Below are positions 15,512 to 25,678 of a stretch of 64,000 nucleotides of DNA, piece after piece. Made by a program: the position numbers and the translations under genes. Every line of letters starts with the position of its first letter. The first letter of the stretch is position 1. A model generated the notes under the pieces. That model was not told the DNA's origin. It was given only the letters and a program-made list of their open reading frames with translations, and searched no databases. Source of the DNA: Comamonadaceae bacterium OS-1 (GTDB lineage Bacteria; Pseudomonadota; Gammaproteobacteria; Burkholderiales; Burkholderiaceae_C); assembly GCA_027923965.1 (NCBI GenBank), contig AP026969.1:3410001-3474000 (forward strand), read 5' to 3'.

Positions 15512-16738
15512 ATGAGCACCCTGATCGTCCTCCTTCCCCCAGAGCCTGCCACCGGCATGTTCGACTACGTGCTCACCCTTGACGGCCGCAGCGCAGGCGG
15601 CCACGACCGCGCGCCTGCTGCCCTGCTGCCGCGCAGCACCGAGCTGGTGGCCGTGGTGCCTGCGCAGGCCCTGTCCTGGCACCAGGTCACCCTGCCCAAA
15701 GGCAGCCTGAAACAGGGCAGCCTGGGCGGGGCCATCGACTCGCCCCGGCTGCGCGCCGTGCTCGACGGCCTGCTGGAAGACCGCCTGCTGGAAGAACCTG
15801 CCGAGCTGCACTTTGCCCTGCAGCCCGATGCACCCGCCGACGGCCCGGTGTGGGTGGCGGCCTGCAACCGCACCTGGCTGCGCGCCGCGCTGGCCGTGCT
15901 GGAGGCGGCCAAGCGCCCGGTAGCCCGCATCGTGCCCGAATGCGCCCCCGACGGCCTGCGCCTGCAGGTGCTGGGCACGCCCGAGCAGCCGCAACTTTTA
16001 AGCACCAGCGCCCAGGGCGTGAGCCTGCTGCCGCTGAGCGCCGCCACCCTGGCCATGGCCCAGGCCCTGCACACGGAGCCGGTGGAGCTGGTGGCCGAGC
16101 CCGCCGTGGCCGCGCTGGCCGAGCAACTGTCGCAGCGCCCGGTGACCCTGCAGCAAACCTCGGAACGCTGGCTGGCCTCGGCCCGCGGGCGCTGGGACCT
16201 GGCCCAGTTCGACCTGAGCAACTCCACCCGCAGCCGCGCCTGGAAAGGCCTGGCCGCGCAGGCCACCGTGTGGCTGCAGGCTCCGCAATGGCGGGCCGCC
16301 CGCTGGGGCCTGGGCCTGCTGCTGCTGGCCCAGATCGTCGGCCTGAACGCCTGGGCCTGGAAAGAAAGCAGCAGCCTGCAAGCCAAGCGCGACGCGCTGC
16401 GCACCACCCTGACACAGACCTTTCCGGGCGTGAAAGTGGTGGTTGATGCGCCGGTGCAAATGGCCCGTGAAGTGGCACTCTTGCGCCAGACCGCCGGAGC
16501 CACCTCGGCCCGCGACCTGGAAGCCATGCTCAGCACGCTGGGCAGCAGCCTGCCGCCGCAAGTGACCGCCACCGCCCTCGAATATGCCCCCGGTGAAGCG
16601 CGGCTCAAAGGCCTGCCCACCGGCGGTGACCCGGCCATCACCCAGAACCTGCGCGCCAACGGCTATAGCCTGCGCACCGAGGGCAACCTGACCATCCTGC
16701 AACCCGCCCCGCCATCGGCCCCCGGAGCCGCCCCATGA
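15512..16738 (+). CDS. gspL: Type II secretion inner-membrane platform protein GspL
   Basis: 408 residues. The N-terminal cytoplasmic actin-like domain (STLIVLLP..., ELVAVVPAQALSWHQVTLPKG) recruits the ATPase GspE in this family. One membrane helix lies near residues 266-284 (WGLGLLLLAQIVGLNAWAW), and a short periplasmic ferredoxin-like domain follows (LEYAPGEARLKGLPTGG). It overlaps gspM by 4 bp. Confidence 0.87.
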   Translation: MSTLIVLLPPEPATGMFDYVLTLDGRSAGGHDRAPAALLPRSTELVAVVPAQALSWHQVTLPKGSLKQGSLGGAIDSPRLRAVLDGLLEDRLLEEPAELHFALQPDAPADGPVWVAACNRTWLRAALAVLEAAKRPVARIVPECAPDGLRLQVLGTPEQPQLLSTSAQGVSLLPLSAATLAMAQALHTEPVELVAEPAVAALAEQLSQRPVTLQQTSERWLASARGRWDLAQFDLSNSTRSRAWKGLAAQATVWLQAPQWRAARWGLGLLLLAQIVGLNAWAWKESSSLQAKRDALRTTLTQTFPGVKVVVDAPVQMAREVALLRQTAGATSARDLEAMLSTLGSSLPPQVTATALEYAPGEARLKGLPTGGDPAITQNLRANGYSLRTEGNLTILQPAPPSAPGAAP

Positions 16739-17241
16739 AGCTGCCTGCATCCATCCGCCCGCATTGGGAAACCCTGGCCCCGCGCGAGCGCCGTGGCATA
16801 CAGGCCGCACTGGCCCTGGTGGCCCTGGCCCTGCTGTGGTGGGTCGGCATCGGCCCGGCCCTGCACACCCTGCGCGCCGCCGAGGCCCAGCACCGCAGTC
16901 TGGACGCGCAATTGCAAAGCTTGCGCAGCCTGCAGGCCGAAGCCCAGGCGCTGCAAGCCCAGCCCAAGCTCAGCTTTGACGATGCCCTGAAGGCGGTGGA
17001 GCTGGCCGTGAAGTCCGAGCTGGGCGGCAGCGGCCAGATCAACGTGACCGGTGAGCGCATCACCGTCAGCCTGAAGAACACCCCGGCCGACGCGCTGGCC
17101 CGCTGGCTGGCCCAGGTGCGCATCAACGCCCACGCCCTGCCCACCGAGGCCCGCCTGGTGCGTGGCCCGGCCCCCACCAGCGGCGTACCCTCCGCCACCT
17201 GGGACGGCTCGCTGGTGCTGACCCTGCCCAGCAACCGCTGA
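16735..17241 (+). CDS. gspM: Type II secretion inner-membrane platform protein GspM
   Basis: 168 residues. A short cytoplasmic segment with ERRGIQAALALVALALLWWVG as membrane helix is followed by a coiled-coil stretch (HRSLDAQLQSLRSLQAEAQALQ) and a small periplasmic domain. Partner of GspL. Its stop shares a base with the gspN start. Confidence 0.85.
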   Translation: MKLPASIRPHWETLAPRERRGIQAALALVALALLWWVGIGPALHTLRAAEAQHRSLDAQLQSLRSLQAEAQALQAQPKLSFDDALKAVELAVKSELGGSGQINVTGERITVSLKNTPADALARWLAQVRINAHALPTEARLVRGPAPTSGVPSATWDGSLVLTLPSNR

Positions 17242-18044
17242 TGCGCCGCCCGTCCACCCCATCTGTCACCACCGTGGCCCGCACCCCCTGGCGCTGGGCC
17301 TGGGCGGGCGGCCTGCTGGGCCTGGGCCTGGCGGTGCTGCTGTGCGCCCCGGCGCGCTGGCTGGCCGCTGCGGTGGCCCAGGCCAGCCAGGGCCAGGTGC
17401 AACTGGCCGACCCGCGCGGCACGGTCTGGGACGGCTCGGCCCAGCTGGTGTTGGCCGGGGGCGAAGGCAGCACCGGCAGCACCGCCCTGCCCGAGCGCCT
17501 GCGCTGGCAGATCCGCCCGGCCTTGAGCGGACTGCGCGCCGCCCTGCAAGCCGACTGCTGCATGGCCCAGCCCCTGCAGGTGCACGCCCAACCGCACTGG
17601 GGCGGCGCCCAACTGACACTGACCGACAGCCAATCGCACTGGCCCGCGCCCCTGCTGGCGGGCTTGGGTGCACCCTGGAACACATTGCAGCCCGAAGGCA
17701 CACTAGCCCTGAGCACCCAGGCCCTGGTGCTGGACTGGAACGCGGGCCGCATGGTGCTGGCGGGCCAGGCGCGTTTGGAGGCCATCGACATGGCATCGCG
17801 CCTGTCCACCCTGAAACCCATGGGCAGCTACCGGCTGACGCTGACCGGCGGCAACCCCACCACCGTGCAACTCGAAACCCTGGGCGGCAGCCTGCAGCTC
17901 GTTGGCAGCGGCCAGTGGGTGGGTGCACGGCTGCACTTTGAAGGCACGGCCACCGCCGCCCCCGACCGGGTGGATGCCTTGTCCAATCTTCTCAATATCA
18001 TCGGGCGGCGCGACGGCGCGCGCGCCACCATCAAAGTAGGTTGA
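17241..18044 (+). CDS. gspN: Type II secretion protein N (GspN)
   Basis: 267 residues. An N-terminal membrane helix (WAWAGGLLGLGLAVLLCAP) is followed by a periplasmic beta-rich domain with GTVWDGSAQLVLAGG and LSGLRAALQADCC, matching the T2SSN family. Its role is accessory in most systems; it is often absent elsewhere. It follows gspM without a gap and precedes gspD by 4 bp. Confidence 0.82.
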   Translation: MRRPSTPSVTTVARTPWRWAWAGGLLGLGLAVLLCAPARWLAAAVAQASQGQVQLADPRGTVWDGSAQLVLAGGEGSTGSTALPERLRWQIRPALSGLRAALQADCCMAQPLQVHAQPHWGGAQLTLTDSQSHWPAPLLAGLGAPWNTLQPEGTLALSTQALVLDWNAGRMVLAGQARLEAIDMASRLSTLKPMGSYRLTLTGGNPTTVQLETLGGSLQLVGSGQWVGARLHFEGTATAAPDRVDALSNLLNIIGRRDGARATIKVG

Positions 18045-18048
18045 TTCC

Positions 18049-20274
18049 ATGCCCATGCACTCCCCCTCCCGCGTTCCATACGCTATCAATACCATAGCTG
18101 CTTGTGTCCTATTGATTGGCGCAGGGGCCCTATTTCCCTTGGATTTGCAGGCCCAGCCGCAAGCCAACACGCCCGCTGCTGCCCCCAAGCGCGGCGAGCC
18201 GGTGACGCTGAACTTCGCCAACGCCGAGATCGAGTCCGTGGCCCGCACCATGGCCGTGATCACCGGGCGCAACGTGGTGGTGGACCCGCGCGTCAAGGGC
18301 ACCATGACGCTGAGCACCGACAACGCGGTGTCGCCCGCTGTGGCCTACAACCAGTTTTTGTCGGCATTGCGCCTGCAGGGCTTTACCGTGGTGGAGTCTG
18401 CCGGGCTGGACAAGGTGGTGCCCGAGGCCGATGCCAAGCTGCAGCCCGGCCCGGTGACGCTGGGCGGTAACAACGCCGCCGTGGGCAGCCAGATCGTCAC
18501 CCAGATCTTCAAGCTCAACTACGAGAACGCCGCCAACCTGGTGCCGGTGCTGCGCCCGCTGATCAGCCCCAACAACACCATCAACCTGAATCCCGGCAAC
18601 AATTCGCTGGTCATCACCGACTACGCCGACAACCTGCGCCGCATCGGCCGCATCATCGCGGCGATGGACGTGTCCAACGCCACCGACGTGGAGATCATTC
18701 CCCTGCGCTTCGCGATTGCGGGCGACCTGGTGCCGCTGCTGACCAAACTGGTCGAATCCGGCAGCTCCAGCGGCATAGCCGCCCCGGGGCAGACCGACAG
18801 CTCGTTCAAAACCACCATGCTGGCCGAGCCGCGCAGCAACGCCGTCATCTTGCGTGCCGCCAACCCGGCCCGGGTCTCGCTGGTCAGGTCGCTGATCGCC
18901 AAGCTCGACCAGCCCACCATGAGCGGTGCCAACGGCGACGCGGGCAACATCTACGTGGTGTATTTGAAGAACGCCGATGCCACCAAGCTGGCCACCACCC
19001 TGCGCGCGGCCATGAGCGGCGAGGCCCGGAGCAGCACCGGCAGTACCGGTGGCAGCAGTTCGGGCAGCACCTCCAATCCCCTCAGCAGTCTGAGCCCGAC
19101 CAGCAACTCGGCGTCCAGCGGCAGCTCTGCCAGCAGCGCCAGCACCGGGGCCCTCAGCGGCACCACCAGCAACCAGCCGTCCACCGGCGGCCAGATCCAG
19201 GCGGATCCGTCCACCAATTCGCTGATCATCACCGCGCCCGAGCCGCAGTACCGCCAGCTGCGCGCCGTCATCGACAAGCTCGATGGCCGCCGCGCCCAGG
19301 TGCTGGTGGAAAGCCTGATCGTCGAGGTGAGCAGCGACAAATCGGCCGAGTTCGGCATCCAGTGGCAGGGCGTGCTGGGCAAGGTGGGCCTGGGCACCAA
19401 CTTCGGCACCGGCAGCAGCAACCTGGCCACCCTGGCCACCAGCATTGCCACCGGCAGCACCAGCACCGTGCTCAGCAGCGGCCTGAACCTGGGCGTAGCC
19501 ACCAAGATCGGCGGCACCTACGTGCTGGGCGCGCTGGCCCGGCTGATGGACGAAACCGGCACCGGCAACGTGCTGTCCACCCCCAATCTGCTGACCCTGG
19601 ACAACGAAGAGGCCAAGATCGTCATCGGCCAGAACGTGCCCTTTGTCACCGGCACCTACACCAGCACCAGCTCCACCACCACCGCCAACCCGTTCCAGAC
19701 CATCGAGCGCAAGGACGTGGGCCTGACACTGCGCGTGCGCCCGCAGATTAATGAGAACGGCACGGTGAAGATGGCCATCTACCAGGAAGTCTCCAGCGTG
19801 GACGCGTCCACCAAGAGCAACAGCAACGGCCCCACCACCAACAAGCGCTCCATCGAGTCCAATGTGCTGGTGGACGACGGCTCCATCGTGGTGCTGGGCG
19901 GCCTGCTGCAGGACGACTACTCGGGCAGCATCGAAAAAGTGCCGCTGCTGGGCGACGTGCCCTACCTGGGCAACTTCTTCAAGAGCGAGAGCCGCAGCCG
20001 CAAGAAGACCAATCTGATGGTCTTCTTGCGCCCTATCGTGGTCCGCGACAGCGGCACCAGCGACGCGCTGGCACTGGACCGCTACGACATGATGCGCGTA
20101 CAGCAGCAAGGCGTGACCCCGTCGGCGCACCCCATGCTGTCGGCCGTGCCCTCGGCCAGCGAGCTCCCCGCCCTGCCGACCAGCAACAACCCGGTGGTGG
20201 TGGTGCCCAGGCCCCTGAGCACGTTGCCGCTGACGGCACCCGCCCAGCCCTCCACCATCACCACCATGCCCTGA
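18049..20274 (+). CDS. gspD: Type II secretion outer-membrane secretin GspD
   Basis: 741 residues. An N-terminal signal peptide ends near LQA|QPQ (about residue 35) and is followed by an N0 domain ([29 protein letters not shown]), several N/KH-type repeats ([56 protein letters not shown]) and a Ser/Gly-rich linker of about 55 residues. The secretin barrel core follows ([60 protein letters not shown]). The region of the signal peptide is encoded by a dispersed repeat (18079-18124). Confidence 0.93.
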   Translation: MPMHSPSRVPYAINTIAACVLLIGAGALFPLDLQAQPQANTPAAAPKRGEPVTLNFANAEIESVARTMAVITGRNVVVDPRVKGTMTLSTDNAVSPAVAYNQFLSALRLQGFTVVESAGLDKVVPEADAKLQPGPVTLGGNNAAVGSQIVTQIFKLNYENAANLVPVLRPLISPNNTINLNPGNNSLVITDYADNLRRIGRIIAAMDVSNATDVEIIPLRFAIAGDLVPLLTKLVESGSSSGIAAPGQTDSSFKTTMLAEPRSNAVILRAANPARVSLVRSLIAKLDQPTMSGANGDAGNIYVVYLKNADATKLATTLRAAMSGEARSSTGSTGGSSSGSTSNPLSSLSPTSNSASSGSSASSASTGALSGTTSNQPSTGGQIQADPSTNSLIITAPEPQYRQLRAVIDKLDGRRAQVLVESLIVEVSSDKSAEFGIQWQGVLGKVGLGTNFGTGSSNLATLATSIATGSTSTVLSSGLNLGVATKIGGTYVLGALARLMDETGTGNVLSTPNLLTLDNEEAKIVIGQNVPFVTGTYTSTSSTTTANPFQTIERKDVGLTLRVRPQINENGTVKMAIYQEVSSVDASTKSNSNGPTTNKRSIESNVLVDDGSIVVLGGLLQDDYSGSIEKVPLLGDVPYLGNFFKSESRSRKKTNLMVFLRPIVVRDSGTSDALALDRYDMMRVQQQGVTPSAHPMLSAVPSASELPALPTSNNPVVVVPRPLSTLPLTAPAQPSTITTMP
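18079..18124 (+). repeat. Dispersed repeat under the GspD signal peptide
   Basis: CGCTATCAATACCATAGCTGCTTGTG...GGCGCAGGGG matches the reverse orientation of the family repeat (AGCTGCTTGCGCTTATGGAATAAGCG in better copies). It encodes the hydrophobic core of the signal peptide. Confidence 0.55.
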
Positions 20275-20288
20275 GCCCGCACAAGCCC

Positions 20289-21677
20289 ATGCGCCACCCC
20301 CTGCCCTACGCCTTCGCCCGCACCCAGCAAATGCTGCTGGAGGACAACCTGGGCGACTACACCCTGTGGCTGCACCCGGCCAGCGCTCCCTCAGCGTTGA
20401 GCGAGGTGATGCGCAAATACCCCGTGCGCCAGATCGAAACCCTGGCCCTGGATGCCCTGCTGCAGCGCATCAGCGCCGCCTACGCCCAGGGCGAATCCAG
20501 CGCCGCGTCGGTGGTCAGCGAGGTGGAGAGCGATGCCGACCTGTCGCGCATGATGCAGGAGCTGCCCGCGGTCGAGGATTTGCTGGAGATGAGCGACGAC
20601 GCACCCATCATCCGCATGCTCAACGCCCTGCTGACCCAGGCTGCCCGCGACGGTGCCAGCGACATCCACATCGAACCCTACGAGCGCCATTCCAGCGTGC
20701 GCTTCCGGGTGGACGGCACGCTGCGCGAGGTGGTGCAGCCGAATCGCGCCCTGCACGCCGCGCTGATCTCGCGCCTGAAGATCATGGCGGATCTGGATAT
20801 TTCTGAAAAGCGCCTACCGCAGGATGGCCGCATCTCCTTGCGCATCGGCACCCGGGCCGTGGACGTGCGCGTCAGCACCCTGCCCAGCGCCCATGGCGAG
20901 CGCGCCGTGCTGCGCCTGCTGGACAAAAGCGGGGCCAAGCTCACGCTGGAGGCCGTGGGCATGCAGGGCGAGGTGCTGGGCCAGCTGCAGAACCTGATCA
21001 ACCAGCCGCACGGCATCATTTTGGTGACCGGCCCCACCGGCTCGGGCAAAACCACCACCCTGTACGCCGCCCTGAGCCGCCTGGATGCCAGCAGCAGCAA
21101 CATCATGACGGTCGAAGACCCGATCGAATACGAGCTGCCCGGCGTGGGCCAGACCCAGGTGAATGCCAAGATCGACCTGACCTTCGCCAAGGCCTTGCGC
21201 GCCATCCTGCGGCAAGACCCGGACGTGATCATGATCGGCGAAATCCGCGACTTCGAGACCGCCCAGATCGCCATCCAGGCATCCCTCACCGGCCATCTGG
21301 TGCTGGCCACCCTGCACACCAACGATGCCGCCAGCGCGGTGAACCGGCTGATCGACATGGGCGTGGAGCCGTTTTTGCTCAGCTCCACCCTGCTCGGCGT
21401 GCTGGCCCAGCGCCTGGTGCGCAAGCTGTGCCCGGTGTGCCAAGGCAAAAACTGCGAAGCCTGCAACCACACCGGCTACCAGGGCCGCACCGGCATCTTC
21501 GAGCTGCTGGTCACCAACGACGCCATCCAGGCGCAAATCCACAACCGCGCCTCCGAAGCCGACATCCGCACCGCCGCCCGCACGGCCGGCATGGCCCTGA
21601 TGCGCGAAGACGGCGAACGGCTGGTGCAGACCGGCATCACCTCGCGTGAAGAGCTGCTGCGTGTGACGCGGGACTGA
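20289..21677 (+). CDS. gspE: Type II secretion ATPase GspE
   Basis: 462 residues. Walker A is GPTGSGKTT (248-256), the Asp box is [19 protein letters not shown], Walker B lies in [12 protein letters not shown], and the His box is [23 protein letters not shown]...CEAC zinc site follows. It powers pseudopilus assembly from the cytoplasm, bound to GspL. It is shorter at the N terminus than E. coli-type GspE (about 500 residues), having only one compact N-terminal domain. Confidence 0.93.
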   Translation: MRHPLPYAFARTQQMLLEDNLGDYTLWLHPASAPSALSEVMRKYPVRQIETLALDALLQRISAAYAQGESSAASVVSEVESDADLSRMMQELPAVEDLLEMSDDAPIIRMLNALLTQAARDGASDIHIEPYERHSSVRFRVDGTLREVVQPNRALHAALISRLKIMADLDISEKRLPQDGRISLRIGTRAVDVRVSTLPSAHGERAVLRLLDKSGAKLTLEAVGMQGEVLGQLQNLINQPHGIILVTGPTGSGKTTTLYAALSRLDASSSNIMTVEDPIEYELPGVGQTQVNAKIDLTFAKALRAILRQDPDVIMIGEIRDFETAQIAIQASLTGHLVLATLHTNDAASAVNRLIDMGVEPFLLSSTLLGVLAQRLVRKLCPVCQGKNCEACNHTGYQGRTGIFELLVTNDAIQAQIHNRASEADIRTAARTAGMALMREDGERLVQTGITSREELLRVTRD

Positions 21678-21682
21678 ACCCC

Positions 21683-22918
21683 ATGCCCGCCTATTCCTTC
21701 GAAGCCCTCGACAGCCAGGGCCAGACCCGCAAAGGCGTGATGGAGGCCGACACGGCCAAGGCCGCGCGCGGTCTGCTGCGCGCGCAGGCGCTGGTGCCAC
21801 TGGCGGTGGAGCCGGTGAACGCCGGCGGCACCCAGGGCGGCAAGGGCGGCATGGGCCTGCGCACCAAGCTGTCTGAAAGCCGCGTGTTCAATTCCACCGG
21901 GCTGGCGATCTGGACCCGGCAGGTGGCGGGGCTGGTGTCGTCGGGCCTGCCGCTGGAGCGGGCCCTTACCGCACTGACCGACGAGGCCGAAGACGAGCGC
22001 CAGCGCAACCTGCTGGCCTCGCTGCGCGCCGAGGTGAACGCGGGTGCCAGCTTTGCCAAGGCGCTGGGCCAGCATCCGCGTGAGTTCTCGGGCATTTACG
22101 TGGCGGTGATCGGCGCGGGCGAGCAAAGCGGCAGCCTGGGCCTGGTGCTGGAGCGCCTGGCCGACGACCTGGAGGAGCGCCAGGCGCTGCAGTCCAAGCT
22201 GATCGGTGCGGCCCTGTACCCGGCCATCGTCACCCTGGTGGCGATTGCCATCGTGCTGTTTCTGGTGGGCTATGTGGTGCCGCAGGTGGCAAATGTATTT
22301 GCCGGGAGCAAGCGCGCCCTGCCCTTCCTCACGGTGGCCATGCTGGCCATCAGTGGCGTGGTGCGCAACTACGGCTGGGCCATGCTGATTGCTATTGTTA
22401 TTGCAGCTATTGGTGCGCGTGCAGCCTACGCCAACACCCTGATTCGCCAAAAAATCGATGCAGGCTTTCTGAAGCTGCCGCTGCTGGGCCCGCTGGCCCG
22501 GGGCTACAACGCGGCGCGGTTTTCCGGCACGCTGGCGATGCTGGCCTCGGCGGGCGTGCCGATCCTGAAAGCCCTGCAGGCCGCAGCCGAAACCCTAAAC
22601 AACACCGCCATGCGCGCCGATGCGCTGGATGCCCTGGTGCTGGTGCGCGAAGGCGCGCCGCTGGCCTCGGCCCTGGCGCAAAAGAAGCGCTTCCCCGGCC
22701 TGCTGGCCATGTTTGCCCGGCTGGGCGAGCAGACCGGCCAGTTGCCGGTGATGCTGCAGCGCGCCGCGGTGCAGCTCAGCACCGAGGTGCAGCGCCGCGC
22801 CATGGCCCTGGCCACCATCCTGGAGCCGCTACTGATCGTGGCCATGGGCTTGGTGGTGATGCTGATCGTGCTCGCAGTGCTCATGCCGATTATTCAATTG
22901 AACCAATTCGCAAAGTAA
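21683..22918 (+). CDS. gspF: Type II secretion inner-membrane platform protein GspF
   Basis: 411 residues. It begins PAYSFEALDSQGQTRKGVMEAD, a family signature, and has two repeated cytoplasmic T2SSF domains (LAIWTRQVAGLVSSGLPLERAL and ARFSGTLAMLASAGVPILKALQAAAET), with membrane helices after each (VTLVAIAIVLFLVGYVVPQV and LLIVAMGLVVMLIVLAVLMPI). Last gsp gene of the run; the 5'-nucleotidase gene begins 2 bp after its stop codon. Confidence 0.92.
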   Translation: MPAYSFEALDSQGQTRKGVMEADTAKAARGLLRAQALVPLAVEPVNAGGTQGGKGGMGLRTKLSESRVFNSTGLAIWTRQVAGLVSSGLPLERALTALTDEAEDERQRNLLASLRAEVNAGASFAKALGQHPREFSGIYVAVIGAGEQSGSLGLVLERLADDLEERQALQSKLIGAALYPAIVTLVAIAIVLFLVGYVVPQVANVFAGSKRALPFLTVAMLAISGVVRNYGWAMLIAIVIAAIGARAAYANTLIRQKIDAGFLKLPLLGPLARGYNAARFSGTLAMLASAGVPILKALQAAAETLNNTAMRADALDALVLVREGAPLASALAQKKRFPGLLAMFARLGEQTGQLPVMLQRAAVQLSTEVQRRAMALATILEPLLIVAMGLVVMLIVLAVLMPIIQLNQFAK

Positions 22919-22920
22919 GC

Positions 22921-23823
22921 ATGCCCATCTCTCTCGACGACAAACTGGTGGTGGCGATCTCCTCGCGCGCCCTGTTCAACCTCGAAGAAGAAAACCGCCT
23001 CTTCGACGCGGGCGACGACAAGGCCTACATGCAGCTGCAGTTCGACCGGCTGGACGTGCCCGCCCAGCCCGGCGTGGCGTTTTCGCTGGTCAAGAAGCTA
23101 CTGGCCTTCAACACACCCGACACCCAGCGGGTCGAGGTGGTGATGCTGTCGCGCAACGACCCGGTCAGCGGCATGCGCATCTTCCGCTCTGGCCAGGCGA
23201 ATGACATCCACCTGGAGCGCGGCGTGTTCACCCAGGGCCGCCCACCCTTTGGCTACCTGCGGCCCTTGGGCGCGCATCTGTTTTTGTCGGCCAACGAAAA
23301 GGATGTGCGCGAGGCGCTGGCGCTGGGCTTCCCGGCGGCGCGGGTGTTGACCGAATCGACCCAGGCGGGCAACGCCTTCCCGAACGAAGTGCGCATCGCC
23401 TTCGACGGCGACGCGGTACTGTTCAGCGACGAGGCCGAGCGCGTCTACCAGAGCGAGGGGCTGGATGCCTTTCAGCGCCACGAGATCGACAAGGCCGCCG
23501 TGCCCCTGCCCGACGGCCCGTTCAAGCCCCTGCTGGCCGCGCTGCACCGCCTGCAAAAGGCCGGTACGCCGCACATGCGCATCCGCACCGCCCTGGTCAC
23601 CGCCCGCAGCGCCCCGGCACACGAGCGCGCCATCCGCACGCTGATGGACTGGCACATCGAGGTGGACGAGGCCATGTTCCTCGGCGGCCTGCCCAAGGGC
23701 GAGTTTCTACGCGAATTCGAACCCGACTTCTTCTTCGACGACCAGACCGGCCACGTCAACTCCGCCGCCCGCCACGTGCCTGCCGGGCATGTGAGCAGCG
23801 GCGTGTCCAACCCGGCGAACTAA
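22921..23823 (+). CDS. Cytosolic 5'-nucleotidase (PF06189-type)
   Basis: 300 residues. It begins with LVVAISSRALFNLEEENRLFD and contains RVEVVMLSRNDPVSGMRIF, RIAFDGDAVLFSDEAE (the DxD-like catalytic aspartates) and FLGGLPKGEFLREFEPDFFFDDQ. These match the cytosolic 5'-nucleotidase family related to NT5C1, which dephosphorylates nucleoside monophosphates. It is placed immediately after gspF and is likely co-transcribed, with no obvious functional tie to secretion. Confidence 0.82.
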   Translation: MPISLDDKLVVAISSRALFNLEEENRLFDAGDDKAYMQLQFDRLDVPAQPGVAFSLVKKLLAFNTPDTQRVEVVMLSRNDPVSGMRIFRSGQANDIHLERGVFTQGRPPFGYLRPLGAHLFLSANEKDVREALALGFPAARVLTESTQAGNAFPNEVRIAFDGDAVLFSDEAERVYQSEGLDAFQRHEIDKAAVPLPDGPFKPLLAALHRLQKAGTPHMRIRTALVTARSAPAHERAIRTLMDWHIEVDEAMFLGGLPKGEFLREFEPDFFFDDQTGHVNSAARHVPAGHVSSGVSNPAN

Positions 23824-23882
23824 ATCGCTATCCACGGGTCCATGCGGGTCCACCTGCCTGCTTCTCCACCGAAAAAGACCCT

Positions 23883-25646
23883 ATGCGCCTTGCCAACCTG
23901 AAAGCCCAGACCGCCCAAGTCTGGAAGCTGTCGATCCCGTACTTCCAGTCCGAAGACAAATGGAAAGCCCGCGCCATGTTGGCGGCCATCGTGGCGCTGA
24001 ACCTGCTGGGGGTGTACCTGCTGGTGCTGCTCAACGAATGGAACCAGGTGTTCTACGACGCGCTGCAGAACAAGAACGCCGCGGTGTTCTGGCAGCAGCT
24101 GGGGCGCTTCACCTACATCGCCTTCGCGCTGATCATTCTGGCGGTGTACAAGTTCTACATCACCCAGCTGCTGGAAATGCGCTGGCGCGCCTGGATGACC
24201 ACGCACTACCTGGCGCGCTGGCTGTCCAACCAGGCGTTCTACCAAATGGAGCTGGCCCGCTTCGCCAAGAACAACCCGGAGGCCGGGCCGGACAACCCCG
24301 ACCAGCGTATCCAGGAAGACCTGAACCAGTTCACCAGCTTGACCATCGGCCTGTGCATGGGCGTGCTGAATTCGGTGGTCACCCTGGTCAGCTTTGTCGG
24401 CATCTTGTGGAAGCTGTCGGGCGAGTTCTCGTTCCACCTGGGCGGCAGCGAATACTTTGTGCCCGGCTTCATGGTGTGGATGGCCCTGCTCTACTGCGCG
24501 GCTGGCAGCATCATCACCTTCTACATCGGCCGCCCGCAGATCAAGCTGAACTTCCAACAGCAGCGCGTCGAGGCCGACTTTCGCCACCACATGGTGCGGG
24601 TGCGCGAATACAGCGAGTCGATCGCGCTGGACCACGGTGAAAAGGTCGAGCGCGCCCACCTGGACACGCGCTTCGAGGCGGTGCTGGCCAACTACCTCCG
24701 GTTGCTGAAGGCGCAAAAGCGCCTGATCTGGTTCAACAGCTTTTTTGGCCAGGCGGCGGTGGTGTTTCCGTTCATCGTGGCCGCGCCGCGGTTTTTCAGC
24801 GGGGCCATCCAGCTCGGCACGCTGATGCAAATTGCGTCGGCCTTTGGCCGGGTGCAGGACTCGCTGAGCTGGTTTGTCGACAACTACAGCAGCCTGGCGA
24901 CCTGGCGCGCCACCACCGACCGCCTGACCTCGTTTGAAGAACAAATTCAGGCCCTGGCGCTTATTCCATCAGCACAAGCAGCTACAAAAACCGCAGCAGA
25001 CAACACCCTGCAAGCCCACAACCTGACGCTGCGCCTGCCCGACGGCAGCGTGTTGCTGGACGGTGTCAACCTGCAGGCCCACCCCGGTGACCACATTTTG
25101 CTCAGTGGCCCCTCGGGCAGCGGCAAATCCACGCTGTTTCGGGCATTTGCCGCCATCTGGCCGTTCAGCAGCGGGCAAATTGCACTGCCTGCGGATGCCA
25201 TGTTCATCCCCCAGCGCCCCTATTTTCCCGACGGCAGCCTGCGCAGCGCACTGGCCTACCCCACCGCTGCCAGCGGCTACAGCGACGATGCCCTGCGCCA
25301 GGCCCTGGTGGACGCGCTGCTGCCCGATCTGGCCGACCAGCTGGACCAGGAGGCCGCCTGGGGCCAGAAGCTGTCGGGCGGCGAACAGCAGCGGCTGGCC
25401 ATTGCCCGGGTGCTGCTGAAAAAGCCACGCTGGATTTTTGCCGACGAAGCCACCAGCGCGTTGGATGCGACCGCCGAAAATTTGATCTACAAACGGCTGC
25501 TAGCGCTTGTGGAATCAGCACAGGGAGCTATTATTTCAATAGCACACCGGCCTGGCGTGGCGGCTTTCCACTCCAAACGCTGGACGCTGGAGCCACTGCC
25601 CGCAGGGGGCGTGGCGCGCTTCCAGATCGCGCAAACCGCCTTATAG
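23883..25646 (+). CDS. SbmA/BacA-like ABC transporter, fused permease and ATPase
   Basis: 587 residues. The N-terminal permease (residues about 1-350) has the SbmA/BacA/YddA signatures FQSEDKWKARAMLAAIVALNLLGVYL and LLVLLNEWNQVFYDALQNKN. The C-terminal ATPase carries Walker A LSGPSGSGKSTLFRA, the signature LSGGEQQRLAIARVLL and Walker B WIFADEATSALD. Related proteins import peptides or cobalamin-like substrates, or act in long-chain fatty acid handling; the substrate is not determinable here. Two stretches of the coding sequence (24955-24993 and 25498-25547) are copies of the dispersed repeat kept in frame, the second right after Walker B. Confidence 0.83.
   Translation: MRLANLKAQTAQVWKLSIPYFQSEDKWKARAMLAAIVALNLLGVYLLVLLNEWNQVFYDALQNKNAAVFWQQLGRFTYIAFALIILAVYKFYITQLLEMRWRAWMTTHYLARWLSNQAFYQMELARFAKNNPEAGPDNPDQRIQEDLNQFTSLTIGLCMGVLNSVVTLVSFVGILWKLSGEFSFHLGGSEYFVPGFMVWMALLYCAAGSIITFYIGRPQIKLNFQQQRVEADFRHHMVRVREYSESIALDHGEKVERAHLDTRFEAVLANYLRLLKAQKRLIWFNSFFGQAAVVFPFIVAAPRFFSGAIQLGTLMQIASAFGRVQDSLSWFVDNYSSLATWRATTDRLTSFEEQIQALALIPSAQAATKTAADNTLQAHNLTLRLPDGSVLLDGVNLQAHPGDHILLSGPSGSGKSTLFRAFAAIWPFSSGQIALPADAMFIPQRPYFPDGSLRSALAYPTAASGYSDDALRQALVDALLPDLADQLDQEAAWGQKLSGGEQQRLAIARVLLKKPRWIFADEATSALDATAENLIYKRLLALVESAQGAIISIAHRPGVAAFHSKRWTLEPLPAGGVARFQIAQTAL
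24955..24993 (+). repeat. Dispersed repeat in the SbmA-like gene, first copy
   Basis: GGCGCTTATTCCATCAGCACAAGCAGCTACAAAAACC. It encodes ALIPSAQAATKT in the linker between permease and ATPase domains. Confidence 0.65.
25498..25547 (+). repeat. Dispersed repeat in the SbmA-like gene, second copy
   Basis: GCTAGCGCTTGTGGAATCAGCACAGGGAGCTATTATTTCAATAGCAC. It encodes LALVESAQGAIISIAH, which includes the region of the ABC H-loop histidine (SIAHRP). Confidence 0.65.
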
Positions 25647-25677
25647 AAAAAGCCGCTCAATGAGCGGCTTTTTTTGG
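25646..25677. terminator. Bidirectional rho-independent terminator
   Basis: AAAAAGCCGCTCA / TGAGCGGCTTTTT stem with T-run, between the SbmA-like gene and the convergent Ala-rich gene. Confidence 0.85.
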
Positions 25678-25678
25678 A

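Noticed and set aside
18130..20130. 666-codon minus-strand frame opposite gspD
   Set aside because: Overlaps a clearly conserved secretin. The translation is a His/Gly/Gln-rich shadow with no domain pattern.
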